A stretch of 64,000 bases of DNA from an uncultured Acetobacterium sp. (GCF_963664135.1 NZ_OY760905.1:248001-312000); one strand, 5' to 3'; positions 46,186 through 54,692 are shown, numbered from the stretch's first letter. Notes: a model not told the origin generated them from the letters alone. A program made the numbers and translations.

Positions 46186-46203
46186 AATGACTAATTAGTC
46201 ATT
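46186..46203 (+). promoter_or_regulatory. Second TetR-type operator
   Basis: AATGACTAATTAGTCATT is a perfect 18-bp palindrome sharing TGACTA..TAGTCA with the site at 45523-45536. It is 108 bases before the aldo-keto reductase start. Confidence 0.75.
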
Positions 46204-46310
46204 GTGGCAGATTTGTGTCAGCCAGGCAATTGGCTGTTAAATAAACGTCACAGCGATGAATGACGAGTTGTTCAGCGGCGATTATATGAATTGAAGAAGG
46301 AGCTACGAAT

Positions 46311-47474
46311 ATGAATTATCGGATTAATCCTAAAAATGGGGACAAGCTTTCAGCCCTGGGGTTTGGTTGCATGCGTTTTGCCAAAGACGAAAAAGAAGTT
46401 GAAAAACAAATTATTTATGCCATTGAAAATGGCGTTAATTATTTTGACACTGCCTATATTTATCCCAAGAGTGAAGCCATCTTAGGACGGGTGCTCGCAA
46501 AAGGGTATCGTGACCGGGTGAAAATTGCCACCAAGATGCCCCCATATCTGGTGAAGAAGTATGAAGACCTGGACAAGATTTTCAATGCCGAATTGGAGCG
46601 GTTGCAAACCGACCATATTGACTATTATTTCCTGCATATGCTGACGGATGTCAACATCTGGACACGGCTCGTCAATTTAGGCATACTGAAATGGATTGAA
46701 GAAAAGAAACAGGCCGGCCAGATTATCAATATCGGATTTTCCTACCATGGTGGTCGGGACGAATTTAAAAAACTGGTGGATGCCTATGACTGGGAATTCT
46801 GTATGATCCAATTTAATTTCCTGGACGAAAACAAACAAGCCGGCAAAGAAGGGCTGGAGTATGCCGCCGCCAAAGGGCTGCCGGTGATGATCATGGAACC
46901 CTTAAGAGGGGGGAAACTGGTTACCAGTCTGCCTAAGGAAGTCTATCAGGTCTGGGATAACGCCTATGTCAAGCGCTCCCCGGCAGAGTGGGCCTTCCGA
47001 TGGATCTGGAATCATCCGGAAGTCACGGTAGTGTTATCAGGCATGAATTCTCAGGCGATGGTTGAAGAAAACATTCGCGTCGCTTCCCAGGCCGAAGCCA
47101 ATGCCTTTACTGCGGCCGATTTTGAACTGTTTGATCAGGTTACGAAAATACTAAACGAGAAAATTAAAATTCCCTGTACCGGATGTAATTATTGTCTGCC
47201 ATGTCCCAAGGGCGTTGATATTCCCACCTGCTTTTCTACTTATAATGATCGGGAAATTGAAGGAAAAACGGCGGCGCTCAGCAAATACATTATGCAAACC
47301 AGTGTTAAAAGCCAGACCAGCAATGCGTCCCTCTGTTCAAAATGCGGTAAATGCGAAAGTCATTGCCCTCAGAATATCAAAATTCGTGACGAGTTGGCAA
47401 CGGTTGCCAAAACCATGGAAGGCTTTTATTACAAGCCAACCCGGTTTTTGATTAAGCGGTTTATGAAATTATAA
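46311..47474 (+). CDS. Aldo/keto reductase with C-terminal ferredoxin-like domain
   Basis: A 387-residue protein. The TIM-barrel domain (1-280) has the family opening LGFGCMRF and catalytic-type Asp/Tyr in NYFDTAYIYPKSE and the later YYFLHML. The C-terminal part has two Fe-S motifs, CTGCNYCLPCPKG and CSKCGKCESHCPQ. Such proteins reduce carbonyls with ferredoxin- or NAD(P)H-derived electrons in anaerobes. It is probably under control of the adjacent TetR regulator. Confidence 0.92.
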   Translation: MNYRINPKNGDKLSALGFGCMRFAKDEKEVEKQIIYAIENGVNYFDTAYIYPKSEAILGRVLAKGYRDRVKIATKMPPYLVKKYEDLDKIFNAELERLQTDHIDYYFLHMLTDVNIWTRLVNLGILKWIEEKKQAGQIINIGFSYHGGRDEFKKLVDAYDWEFCMIQFNFLDENKQAGKEGLEYAAAKGLPVMIMEPLRGGKLVTSLPKEVYQVWDNAYVKRSPAEWAFRWIWNHPEVTVVLSGMNSQAMVEENIRVASQAEANAFTAADFELFDQVTKILNEKIKIPCTGCNYCLPCPKGVDIPTCFSTYNDREIEGKTAALSKYIMQTSVKSQTSNASLCSKCGKCESHCPQNIKIRDELATVAKTMEGFYYKPTRFLIKRFMKL

Positions 47475-47831
47475 ATTAGTGTTTTCCAAGGAGGTGGTTG
47501 TGATCATGTCGATACCAAGTCCCAGTACATCGGTGATCACGGGTGTGCCACAACTAAGGGCTTCGGTTACCACCACCTGGTTGATCGCGGCCATCACATC
47601 AAAAATCCGTTCTTTGGGAATGGCTGTGGCACTCCGTACCGGTAGCACCGGCATTTCAGGAAAGCTTGTCTTAACCGTGGTGCAAAGGGTGCGGGTCGGG
47701 TTGGTTGTCTCGGCAATGGCAAATTCCTGGCCCCGTTTGCATTTCTGGCCAGTAACGATCATCACTGACTGATCATCAGTTACCGATAAGGCACAGCCAT
47801 TGGGGCAAAGGATACAGATCAGCTCTTTCAT
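47469..47831 (-). CDS. DUF1667 protein (CxxCPxGC)
   Basis: A 120-residue protein starting with the Fe-S-like motif CILCPNGC and a second pair, GQKCKRG, then a conserved PVRSATAIPKERIFDVM segment. DUF1667 genes commonly follow GlpA/GlpB-like FAD oxidoreductase genes, as here, and the protein probably acts as electron-transfer subunit. Its ATG directly abuts the stop of the preceding gene, with GGAGGTG inside that gene. Its 3' end overlaps the convergent reductase gene by six bases. Confidence 0.88.
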   Translation of the reverse strand: MKELICILCPNGCALSVTDDQSVMIVTGQKCKRGQEFAIAETTNPTRTLCTTVKTSFPEMPVLPVRSATAIPKERIFDVMAAINQVVVTEALSCGTPVITDVLGLGIDMITTTSLENTNL

Positions 47832-49082
47832 CTAATGCACCTCCATTTTAAAGGATAGAATTGAGTTTGTCGTGAGGTTCAGAGGGGAAAAGTCGACTTC
47901 CAACCGTTCCATTTCCGGCGGGCGCAAATGGGAATAGTGTTTCCGTAAGACTTCCTGCTCATTCACGGTGATGATGACATCACAGTTTTCAAGAATCCGC
48001 TGACTGCGGAAATAGACAATGGTTTTCGTGTCGGTCTCGTTTAAATCCAGCCGTTGCGGCACCAGGTAAGCGAAGTTGGCATCCGCAGTCAGGGCAATTT
48101 CAGCGCGTTGTTTGCAGCTGAAGTTGGCCGCAGATGTGCCGGCCAGTTCGCCGCTTTCCGAAACATAATCCACCAGATCGTTGACATGAAGGGCGTTGCC
48201 GCAGGAAAAGACGCCGTCAACCGAGGTCATCAGGGCTCCATTGCAAAGGGGCCCCTTGGTTTGAGGATCCAGCTCAACCCCCAGGCTGACCGCCAATTCG
48301 TTTTCAGGAATCAGACCGACCGAAAGAATCAGGGCATCGCAGTCAATTTTTTGACTGGTTCCGGCGATCGGCTGCATATTTTCATCCACCATACAGACTT
48401 CAACGGCGGTCAGCCGTTCTTCGCCGTAAACCCGGGTGACCGTTTGGGAAAGATGCAGGGGAATATCAAAATCATGGAGACATTGATAAATATTGCGGGT
48501 CAGTCCCGAGGGGATCGGTTTGGCTTCGTAAACACCCAATACCGTGGCACCTTCTAAGGTCAAACGCCGGGCCATGATTAAGCCGATGTCGCCGCTGCCG
48601 AGGATCACGCATTTTTTAGCCGGCATCTGACCTAAAAGATTAATGTAATGCTGGGCTGTCCCGGCGGTAAAAATCCCGGCTGGTCGGGTGCCGTGGATGA
48701 AGACCTGCCGGGCCGTGCGTTCCCGGCAACCGGTGGCCAGCACCAACGCCTTGGCTGTTATCGTCAGCACTCCCGTTTCATTGACCGCCGTGAGGATAAA
48801 GCCTGCGGCGGTCTTTTTAATGCGGGTTACAAAGGTGGTGGTCAGGGCTTCAATTCCGGCTTGTTTAAAACTCGTGATATCCCGGTCGGCATACTCCGGC
48901 CCGGTCAATTGCTCAGCAAAACGCACCAGCCCGAAGCCGTCATGAATGCACTGTTTAAGAATGCCGCCAAGCCGGGGCTCCCGTTCAATCAACAAGGTTC
49001 GGGCACCGCCGCGATGGGCGGCTAAAGCGGCGGCAAGACCGGCCGGGCCGCCGCCGATCACAATCACATCGGTCTGTTTCAT
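47832..49082 (-). CDS. FAD/NAD(P)-dependent oxidoreductase (GlpB-like/NfrA-like partner)
   Basis: A 416-residue flavoprotein with the N-terminal Rossmann motif GGGPAGLAAALAA, a second nucleotide-binding motif GSGDIGLIMARRL (about 160) and the late VFSCGNALHVNDLVD FAD motif. It is of the type found between GlpA-like and DUF1667 genes. The start at 49082 (ATG, AAAGGAG upstream) overlaps the stop of the fusion gene by four bases, so the proteins are translationally coupled and likely one complex. Confidence 0.9.
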   Translation of the reverse strand: MKQTDVIVIGGGPAGLAAALAAHRGGARTLLIEREPRLGGILKQCIHDGFGLVRFAEQLTGPEYADRDITSFKQAGIEALTTTFVTRIKKTAAGFILTAVNETGVLTITAKALVLATGCRERTARQVFIHGTRPAGIFTAGTAQHYINLLGQMPAKKCVILGSGDIGLIMARRLTLEGATVLGVYEAKPIPSGLTRNIYQCLHDFDIPLHLSQTVTRVYGEERLTAVEVCMVDENMQPIAGTSQKIDCDALILSVGLIPENELAVSLGVELDPQTKGPLCNGALMTSVDGVFSCGNALHVNDLVDYVSESGELAGTSAANFSCKQRAEIALTADANFAYLVPQRLDLNETDTKTIVYFRSQRILENCDVIITVNEQEVLRKHYSHLRPPEMERLEVDFSPLNLTTNSILSFKMEVH

Positions 49083-52000
49083 AGGGACACTCCTTTCGAT
49101 TGAGGATAAAGGATCACGGAATTTTCGCCGCTTTTTGTAACCGCTGCTAAGGGGATCTTGAAATGTTCGGCAATGATGCCAGCAACCAGCGGGGCACAGA
49201 AGCCGCCCTGGCAACGGCCCATGCCAGGCCGCAGCCGTCGTTTGATGCCATCCAGGGTCGGGACGGTCAGACTGGCATTGAGGGCATCGATGATTTCGCC
49301 CTTGCTGATCTCTTCACAGCGACAGACAATGATCCCATAGTCGGGGTTAGCGCGAATCAAAGCGTCGCGCTGCGAATCATCCAGGCTATTGAGTCGGTGG
49401 AATGGCTTGCGCACCGGATCGAAATCCGGATTTGCAGTGACATTCATCGCGTGACTGAGTATTTCGACCGACCAACCGGCAATCTCCGTGGCAATCGCCG
49501 GAGCGGCGGTGACGCCGGGGGATTGAATGCCCCCGGCATGAATAATGTTGTCCGTAAAGATGCCTTTGCGGACCACAAAATCTTCTTCATAGGTGGCCGC
49601 CCGCACGCCAGTGAAATAGGCGATCACATCACTGGGTTTGAGCGCCTTCGCAATTTGCTGCTGCATCGCCAAAATACTGTTGACTTCGTCATAATGGGTA
49701 GCGGTGTCTTCCCGGTCTGGTGTTTCAATGGCATTGGGGCCAATCAGCATATTGCCGTGAATCGAGTGAATCAGGCCAACTCCTTTGGTGTGGCTCTTAC
49801 CGGTAAAGCCGTTAATCATCCGCTTAATCGGATTTTTGGGTAAAGTCGACAATTGCTGGGGGAGGATGGCAAAAGGTGAGATACCCATGCTGGAGCGCAC
49901 CATATAGCCGGCATTTTTGTCGGTAATAATGTCGGTGCCCCGGCGGGGATGGATGGTAAAGGTCCGGTCTCCGCCCAGCTCCGCAATTTCATCGGCATAA
50001 ACCCCGGCAGCATTGATGACCAGCTTGGGATAAAGGTGGCCGCGGTTGGTAGCCACCTGGGTAATGTGACCACCCCTGGTTTCCATACCGGTGACGATGG
50101 TATTCAGACTGATCCGGGCTTTGTTTTGAATGGCATTTTCAGCCAGTGCGATGGTCATCTCAAACGGATTGGTGATCCCGCCGGTGGGCATATACATCCC
50201 ACCCACCACAAAATCGGGCAGATGGGGTTCATGTTGCAGCAGGGCTTCCCGTTTTAAATACATCACCCCGGGAATTCCCATTGATTTGGCTTTGAGTTTG
50301 AGAATCCAGACGAGCAGGCGTTCCCAGTTTTTGACACAAAGCATGACCTGACCCTGTTGTTCAAAAGGCACTGCCATTTGCTTGGAAAGCGCTTCGTAGG
50401 TCCGGTTGCCGCGGAGATTATACCGGTATTTCTGGGATTTTTTTGAAAAATTAACGCCGACATGAACCACGCCGCCGTTGGCACCAGTGGCCCCGAGGGC
50501 CACATCCGATTTTTTCTCTACTAGTAAAATGTCCAGATTATATCGGGACAGTTCCCGGGCGATGGCGCAGCCGACAATACCGCCGCCGATGATCAAGACA
50601 TCCGGTTTTTCACCACTTAGGCTGTGATCCTGAACCGCGGGAGTTTGCCGCTGCTGAACAAAGCCCTTGAGACGAATATCGTTGATGACACCCAAGTAGT
50701 TTTTTTTATCAACCGCCAGCTGACCGGCTTTAACGGCGGTCGCCCAGTCATCGACTGCTCCTCTTAAGACAATGCAACCTCGTTCTTCGGTCACGATGAT
50801 CCGGGGGGAGAGGGTTCGGATCTGCCTGCAGATTTTATTAAAATGACGCATCGGCTTAACGCCTTTATTGCTCACGGCTGGTTTGGGAGCAGCAACAGGC
50901 TGTTCACGTGAGATTTGTTCAAGAATGAACCGGGCACTGTTTTCAGCAGCCAGACATTTTGCATAGGCATCTTCCGGGGTGGCACCGCAAACCACCATAC
51001 CATGATTTTCCATCACACAGGCGCAGTTTTTTTTGATGGCCTTGACCACGTTTTTAGACAATTGTTTTGAGGTGGGGAAGGCGTATTGAGCCACCTCAAC
51101 ATCGCCGCCGAGGCACTCACGCAGAATCGAATCGGGTGGTCCGATTTTTTTATGGGCAGCCGCAAAAACGCTGCAATGAACAGGATGGGTGTGGATGACG
51201 CAATTTACCTCCGGATGGTTTAAATAGAGTGCCGCATGGAGGGCCTTTTCACCGGTGGGCTTGATCCGGCCCTCGTATTTCAAGGTGGTCATTGCAACCC
51301 GAACCATGTCATAGGGCGTGAGGGTCGCATAATCCATGCCGGATGGGGTGCACAGCATGTGCTGATCATCCAGTCGGATGGAAATATTGCCCCAGGTTCC
51401 CTGCACCAGATTTTCCCGGGCGAGGGCCTGACCCAGCGCAACAAGCTGTTCGCGACGGGTCATTTCATCCGCTGAAATGGGCCGCGGGAAATCAGCAGGA
51501 GTCTGGTGGGAAATCTTGTCTGACATTTTTGAGTAGGCAAGCTCATAGCCCAGATGCATAATCTGGGATTCGACGGGATTGAGAATTTTTGCACCACCCA
51601 GCAGGTTAGCCTGAAGATAGACCTGGGCGGCTTTTTCCATCAACAGCGTGACAATAAACGCTTCGGCCAGATTCTTGCCCATGGCCACCGCGCCCTGTTT
51701 AGAAGCATCAGGGCTTTTTAGCAAACAGCCTCGACAATTTTTTAAAAACCGGTTGATTTTCTTCTGGTCGTCAGCAGCACAAATACGAATCGTCAGACCA
51801 ATAATTTGAGCCATATCATCCAGCACCGCGGGAATATCCGCTCCCGCTTCGGCGGCCTGTGAACAAAACCGTGAATGGGTAAGGATAACGGCGTTGGTTT
51901 TGTGATGTGCAAGAAAAATTGCGTAGGCCAGTTTATGACAAGATAATAATCCCGCCTGATTGAGCACCCTAAAATGATGGCTGTCATGCTTGTCTGTATC

Positions 52001-52138
52001 GGCAACTGGCAGCGCGGCAAGATAGGCATCATCTCCAAGCCGAAGTGCCAAAAAGGCATGGCTGAGTTCGATATTTGCTGACTTTAATTGGCTGATGGTG
52101 TTTTTGAGAGCCGCTACGGCTGTTTTTATGTTACTCAT
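49079..52138 (-). CDS. Class II aldolase / GlpA-like FAD dehydrogenase fusion
   Basis: A 1019-residue multidomain protein. Residues 1-200 are a class II aldolase/adducin-like domain whose metal sites are lost (THSRF instead of THTHP; NCRGC where ENHGM is expected). Residues 222-412 are an intact aldolase domain with THTHPVH (His316, His318) and ENHG (His379). Residues 432-493 resemble a BON domain. Residues 511-900 form a GlpA/DAO-type FAD domain (GGGIVG 518-523). Residues 938-1000 form a BFD-like [2Fe-2S] domain (CRC, then C-x4-C). This suggests sugar-phosphate cleavage coupled to oxidation of glycerol phosphate or a like product. The short repeat F precedes its start. Confidence 0.88.
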   Translation of the reverse strand: MSNIKTAVAALKNTISQLKSANIELSHAFLALRLGDDAYLAALPVADTDKHDSHHFRVLNQAGLLSCHKLAYAIFLAHHKTNAVILTHSRFCSQAAEAGADIPAVLDDMAQIIGLTIRICAADDQKKINRFLKNCRGCLLKSPDASKQGAVAMGKNLAEAFIVTLLMEKAAQVYLQANLLGGAKILNPVESQIMHLGYELAYSKMSDKISHQTPADFPRPISADEMTRREQLVALGQALARENLVQGTWGNISIRLDDQHMLCTPSGMDYATLTPYDMVRVAMTTLKYEGRIKPTGEKALHAALYLNHPEVNCVIHTHPVHCSVFAAAHKKIGPPDSILRECLGGDVEVAQYAFPTSKQLSKNVVKAIKKNCACVMENHGMVVCGATPEDAYAKCLAAENSARFILEQISREQPVAAPKPAVSNKGVKPMRHFNKICRQIRTLSPRIIVTEERGCIVLRGAVDDWATAVKAGQLAVDKKNYLGVINDIRLKGFVQQRQTPAVQDHSLSGEKPDVLIIGGGIVGCAIARELSRYNLDILLVEKKSDVALGATGANGGVVHVGVNFSKKSQKYRYNLRGNRTYEALSKQMAVPFEQQGQVMLCVKNWERLLVWILKLKAKSMGIPGVMYLKREALLQHEPHLPDFVVGGMYMPTGGITNPFEMTIALAENAIQNKARISLNTIVTGMETRGGHITQVATNRGHLYPKLVINAAGVYADEIAELGGDRTFTIHPRRGTDIITDKNAGYMVRSSMGISPFAILPQQLSTLPKNPIKRMINGFTGKSHTKGVGLIHSIHGNMLIGPNAIETPDREDTATHYDEVNSILAMQQQIAKALKPSDVIAYFTGVRAATYEEDFVVRKGIFTDNIIHAGGIQSPGVTAAPAIATEIAGWSVEILSHAMNVTANPDFDPVRKPFHRLNSLDDSQRDALIRANPDYGIIVCRCEEISKGEIIDALNASLTVPTLDGIKRRLRPGMGRCQGGFCAPLVAGIIAEHFKIPLAAVTKSGENSVILYPQSKGVSL

Positions 52139-52169
52139 GGCTTGACTCCTTGTACGTTAAGCGATTTTT

Positions 52170-52221
52170 TAGGTCTTTGCGAAACTGGGCTCAAAGCTCA
52201 CGGCACTTTCGCAATTACCTT
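52170..52221 (-). repeat. Palindromic leader repeat, copy F (deleted form)
   Basis: 52 bp only: TAGGTCTTTGCGAAA joined to CTGGGCTCAAAGCTCACGG and CACTTTCGCAATTACCT. The middle of the element is missing. It lies between the kinase and fusion genes, 31 bases before the fusion start. Confidence 0.82.
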
Positions 52222-52260
52222 TAAGTGATGATCTGATTATGATAGTGAAAATGGAACCGG

Positions 52261-53094
52261 TTACTCATTAAGAGCGGCTCGTATTTTCTTTTGGAGAATA
52301 AGCACTTCGCTGTCAATGTTCCAAACACCAAGCCGCACGATTAAAAAAGGCAGCCGCCAGGGGGCAATTTCTGCATCGGTCATGCCGGTGGTTTTTTGAT
52401 ACTCTTTTAAATATCGTTTGCAGAGATATTTTCGGACCGATTCCAGAGCCAGGGCAACGGCCTTGTTGAGACCGGGAATCATTTCGCCTTCATTGAGGAG
52501 ATAGAGGGTCGCCGCCACATCCGCTGCCGGGACGCCCCGGGCGGCCGTCATCCAGTCGATGATGGTGGCAGACTGACGGTCCGACATAATGTTGTCCGGG
52601 TGATAATCAAGATGCAGGATCGAATTACCATCCGGGAGTACGGCAATTCTCGTCCTGATGATAGCCTTTTCCTCAGGGGACAAAAAAGCCAGCGGTTGGG
52701 AATCCAGAGTAGTGATGACCATTTCTTTGTAACTACGGATAATGTCCGTCTGGGTATCGTGTAATTGTAACTGGAGTTCCACCATCAGTCGGGGAACACG
52801 GAAAGCCGTTGTCGGATGAGATCCGGCCAGGCTGATTAAGGGTTTTCCATTAACACATTCAATGATCATCCCGGTTCGGTTTTCAACCTGGATCATGCCA
52901 TAACATCTTACCTTGGTGACACCTTTTTCATAGGCTTCAATGGTATTTATTTTTTCGTTTTCAATCAAGAAGGGATCGACTTCGGCATTAAAAAGCTTTA
53001 ATAACCGGGAGCCTTCCCACAAATAGATTTCTGATGAACGGCTGGTGAACAGCGGAGAATCCAATCGCTCCAGGGGATAGTTTTCAACACGCAT
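52261..53094 (-). CDS. APH-fold small-molecule kinase
   Basis: A 277-residue protein of the aminoglycoside phosphotransferase/choline kinase fold. The catalytic loop reads HLDYHPDNIM and the metal-binding Asp lies in ATIIDWMTA. The N-terminal ATP lobe has LLKLFN with the ATP-binding Lys. Given the operon (aldolase, FAD dehydrogenase), a sugar or polyol is a better substrate guess than an antibiotic; this is inference. AAGGAG precedes the ATG. Its leader contains repeat copy G. Confidence 0.82.
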   Translation of the reverse strand: MRVENYPLERLDSPLFTSRSSEIYLWEGSRLLKLFNAEVDPFLIENEKINTIEAYEKGVTKVRCYGMIQVENRTGMIIECVNGKPLISLAGSHPTTAFRVPRLMVELQLQLHDTQTDIIRSYKEMVITTLDSQPLAFLSPEEKAIIRTRIAVLPDGNSILHLDYHPDNIMSDRQSATIIDWMTAARGVPAADVAATLYLLNEGEMIPGLNKAVALALESVRKYLCKRYLKEYQKTTGMTDAEIAPWRLPFLIVRLGVWNIDSEVLILQKKIRAALNE

Positions 53095-53123
53095 CGCTTC
53101 GTTCTCCTTAAATAAGTTTTGAA

Positions 53124-53382
53124 TAGACCGTTGCTAAATTAAAAAACACCGAACAACGGTTGTTTTGAGTGCAGTTTCCACAAACGATTTCATAACGTAT
53201 AGGCGAACCGTTCATCGAACTGTCCGACGTACGGTGTAGAAATTCGCGAAGGCAACGAGCCAATCACAAGCTTGCTTGTAGTTGGCGACTGCCCGCGACA
53301 AAGAAGAAATTCGCATCGCGATTTCTTCTGGTGTTTCGTGCGAAACTGGGCCCGCAGATCACGGTACTTTCGCAATTACCTA
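53124..53382 (-). repeat. Palindromic leader repeat, copy G (long form)
   Basis: 259 bp. The gene-side end is slightly diverged (TAGACCGTTGCTAAATT); the other end is TTTCGCAATTACCTA. The double-hairpin module (about 53243-53332) is in the promoter-side arm as in copy E. The element ends 29 bases before the kinase ATG and starts about 50 bases after the predicted transcription start. Confidence 0.92.
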
Positions 53383-53401
53383 TCGGTTTTTGGAACGAAT
53401 T

Positions 53402-53419
53402 ATTTCACAAATGTGAAAT
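53402..53419. promoter_or_regulatory. Operator candidate 1 of the divergent SorC region
   Basis: ATTTCACAAATGTGAAAT has perfect 8-bp arms around AA. It lies just downstream of the predicted start of the kinase operon, where binding would block transcription. Confidence 0.65.
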
Positions 53420-53441
53420 TAAATACATTCCATATGATGCC

Positions 53442-53471
53442 ATTATAGAAGATAAAATAGGAATTTGTCAA
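53442..53471 (-). promoter_or_regulatory. Promoter of the kinase-aldolase operon
   Basis: On the minus strand TTGACA (53466-53471) and TATAAT (53442-53447), both consensus, are 18 bases apart. Confidence 0.75.
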
Positions 53472-53489
53472 TAAACCAAAGCAAACTCG

Positions 53490-53533
53490 CACATATGTGA
53501 ATGCTTGACAAATCACAGCTGTGAGGATATTAT
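53490..53533 (+). promoter_or_regulatory. SorC gene promoter with operator candidates 2 and 3
   Basis: TTGACA (53505-53510) and TATTAT (53528-53533) are 17 bases apart. TCACAGCTGTGA (53513-53524) is a perfect palindrome inside the spacer, and CACATATGTG (53490-53499) lies just upstream between the two divergent promoters. Together with 53402-53419 they share a CACA-N2-TGTG core. Confidence 0.7.
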
Positions 53534-53583
53534 TTTATTAAAAACAGATCGCCTATCTGTTCATAAATCATAAGGGGAGAATT

Positions 53584-54546
53584 ATGAAACAACATGATGA
53601 TCAATTATTGATCCTGCGGATCGCAAAATACTATTATCTTGACGGCTTAAGCCAACAGGAGATTTCCGAGAAGGAAAACATTCATCGCTCACAAATCTCG
53701 CGGATCCTCAAACAGGCCCGCGATCAGGGCTACGTCAAAATTCGGGTCAGTATCCCGGAAAGCGGTACATCCGATGCCCTTGGCAACCAGCTTCGGGAAC
53801 TGCTCGGATTAAAAGCGGTTTACGTGGCACCGACGATGTCTGCCAAAGCGGATCAATCGGAAGCCTTATCCTTTTTTGCCGCTCGTCAATTGGAAGAAAT
53901 CCTGCCTGAATGTCAAAATATTGGCGTCGGGTTAGGGAAGACCCTGTATCATGTAGCCGCCCAGCTGACAAGTCAGCGGGTGAACAAACCATTGAAATTT
54001 TTTTCGGTTGTCGGATCATCGGGAACGAACAACCCGTATTTACAACCCAGTGTAATCTTAGATAATTTTGCCAAGCACTTCAGAGGGAGTTGCCATTACA
54101 ATAATTTCACCATCTGCCAGAAGCGCAGTATGATGTCACCTTTTGACTTGAAACGGTTTGATGAGCTTCAGAAAGCTTATCAAAAACTGGATACGGTGGT
54201 TTTGTCTATTGCTGGTCCCATGAATATCAATTATCCTTATTTTGATGAATTCTCTTTATTCAGTAAAAAAATTGACATTTCTCAGGCATTAACCAAACCC
54301 CATGCCAATCTTTTGGGACATGTGATGTACGAAAACCATCACTCACTGCAATTGCCGGAGGACTATTTTATGACCAGCATGCCCCTGTCATTGCTGGAAA
54401 AGACCGAAAATGTCATCTGTATTGCTCACGGCAGCGAGAAGGTGAATCCGATTATCAGTGCCGCCCGACAGCATTATATCAAGGTTCTGATTACTGATGA
54501 GACAACGGCCCAGGCATTAATTCAAAAGTTAACACAGGTTTCATAA
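53584..54546 (+). CDS. SorC/DeoR-type sugar-binding transcription regulator
   Basis: A 320-residue protein. The N-terminal helix-turn-helix (YYLDGLSQQEISEKENIHRS, then QISRILKQARDQGYV) is followed by the SorC sugar-phosphate sensor domain (about 60-315) with GVGLGKTLYHVA and SVVGSSG. SorC members respond to phosphorylated sugars. It is divergent from the kinase-aldolase-dehydrogenase operon and surrounded by CACA-N2-TGTG palindromes, so it most likely controls that operon and itself. GGGGAG precedes the ATG. Confidence 0.92.
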   Translation: MKQHDDQLLILRIAKYYYLDGLSQQEISEKENIHRSQISRILKQARDQGYVKIRVSIPESGTSDALGNQLRELLGLKAVYVAPTMSAKADQSEALSFFAARQLEEILPECQNIGVGLGKTLYHVAAQLTSQRVNKPLKFFSVVGSSGTNNPYLQPSVILDNFAKHFRGSCHYNNFTICQKRSMMSPFDLKRFDELQKAYQKLDTVVLSIAGPMNINYPYFDEFSLFSKKIDISQALTKPHANLLGHVMYENHHSLQLPEDYFMTSMPLSLLEKTENVICIAHGSEKVNPIISAARQHYIKVLITDETTAQALIQKLTQVS

Positions 54547-54591
54547 CGTTTTCAATTGAGTGTAAAAAGCTCTTTTGGACAGGTAAAAAAT

Positions 54592-54636
54592 AAAAAAAGC
54601 AGTGGAAGTTAATTTTTAGCTTCCACTGCTTTTTTA
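54592..54636. terminator. Bidirectional terminator
   Basis: AAAAAAGCAGTGGAAG pairs with CTTCCACTGCTTTTTT; A-run and T-run allow use from both convergent genes. Confidence 0.88.
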
Positions 54637-54692
54637 TTTAGAATAAGAATTGATGACCAAGAAAAAGAGATTAACGGATTACGCTGTTAAGG

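Noticed and set aside
53190..53375. 61-codon minus-strand frame inside repeat copy G
   Set aside because: It is the same repeat-borne frame as in copy E and is not preserved in copy D; explained by hairpin DNA.
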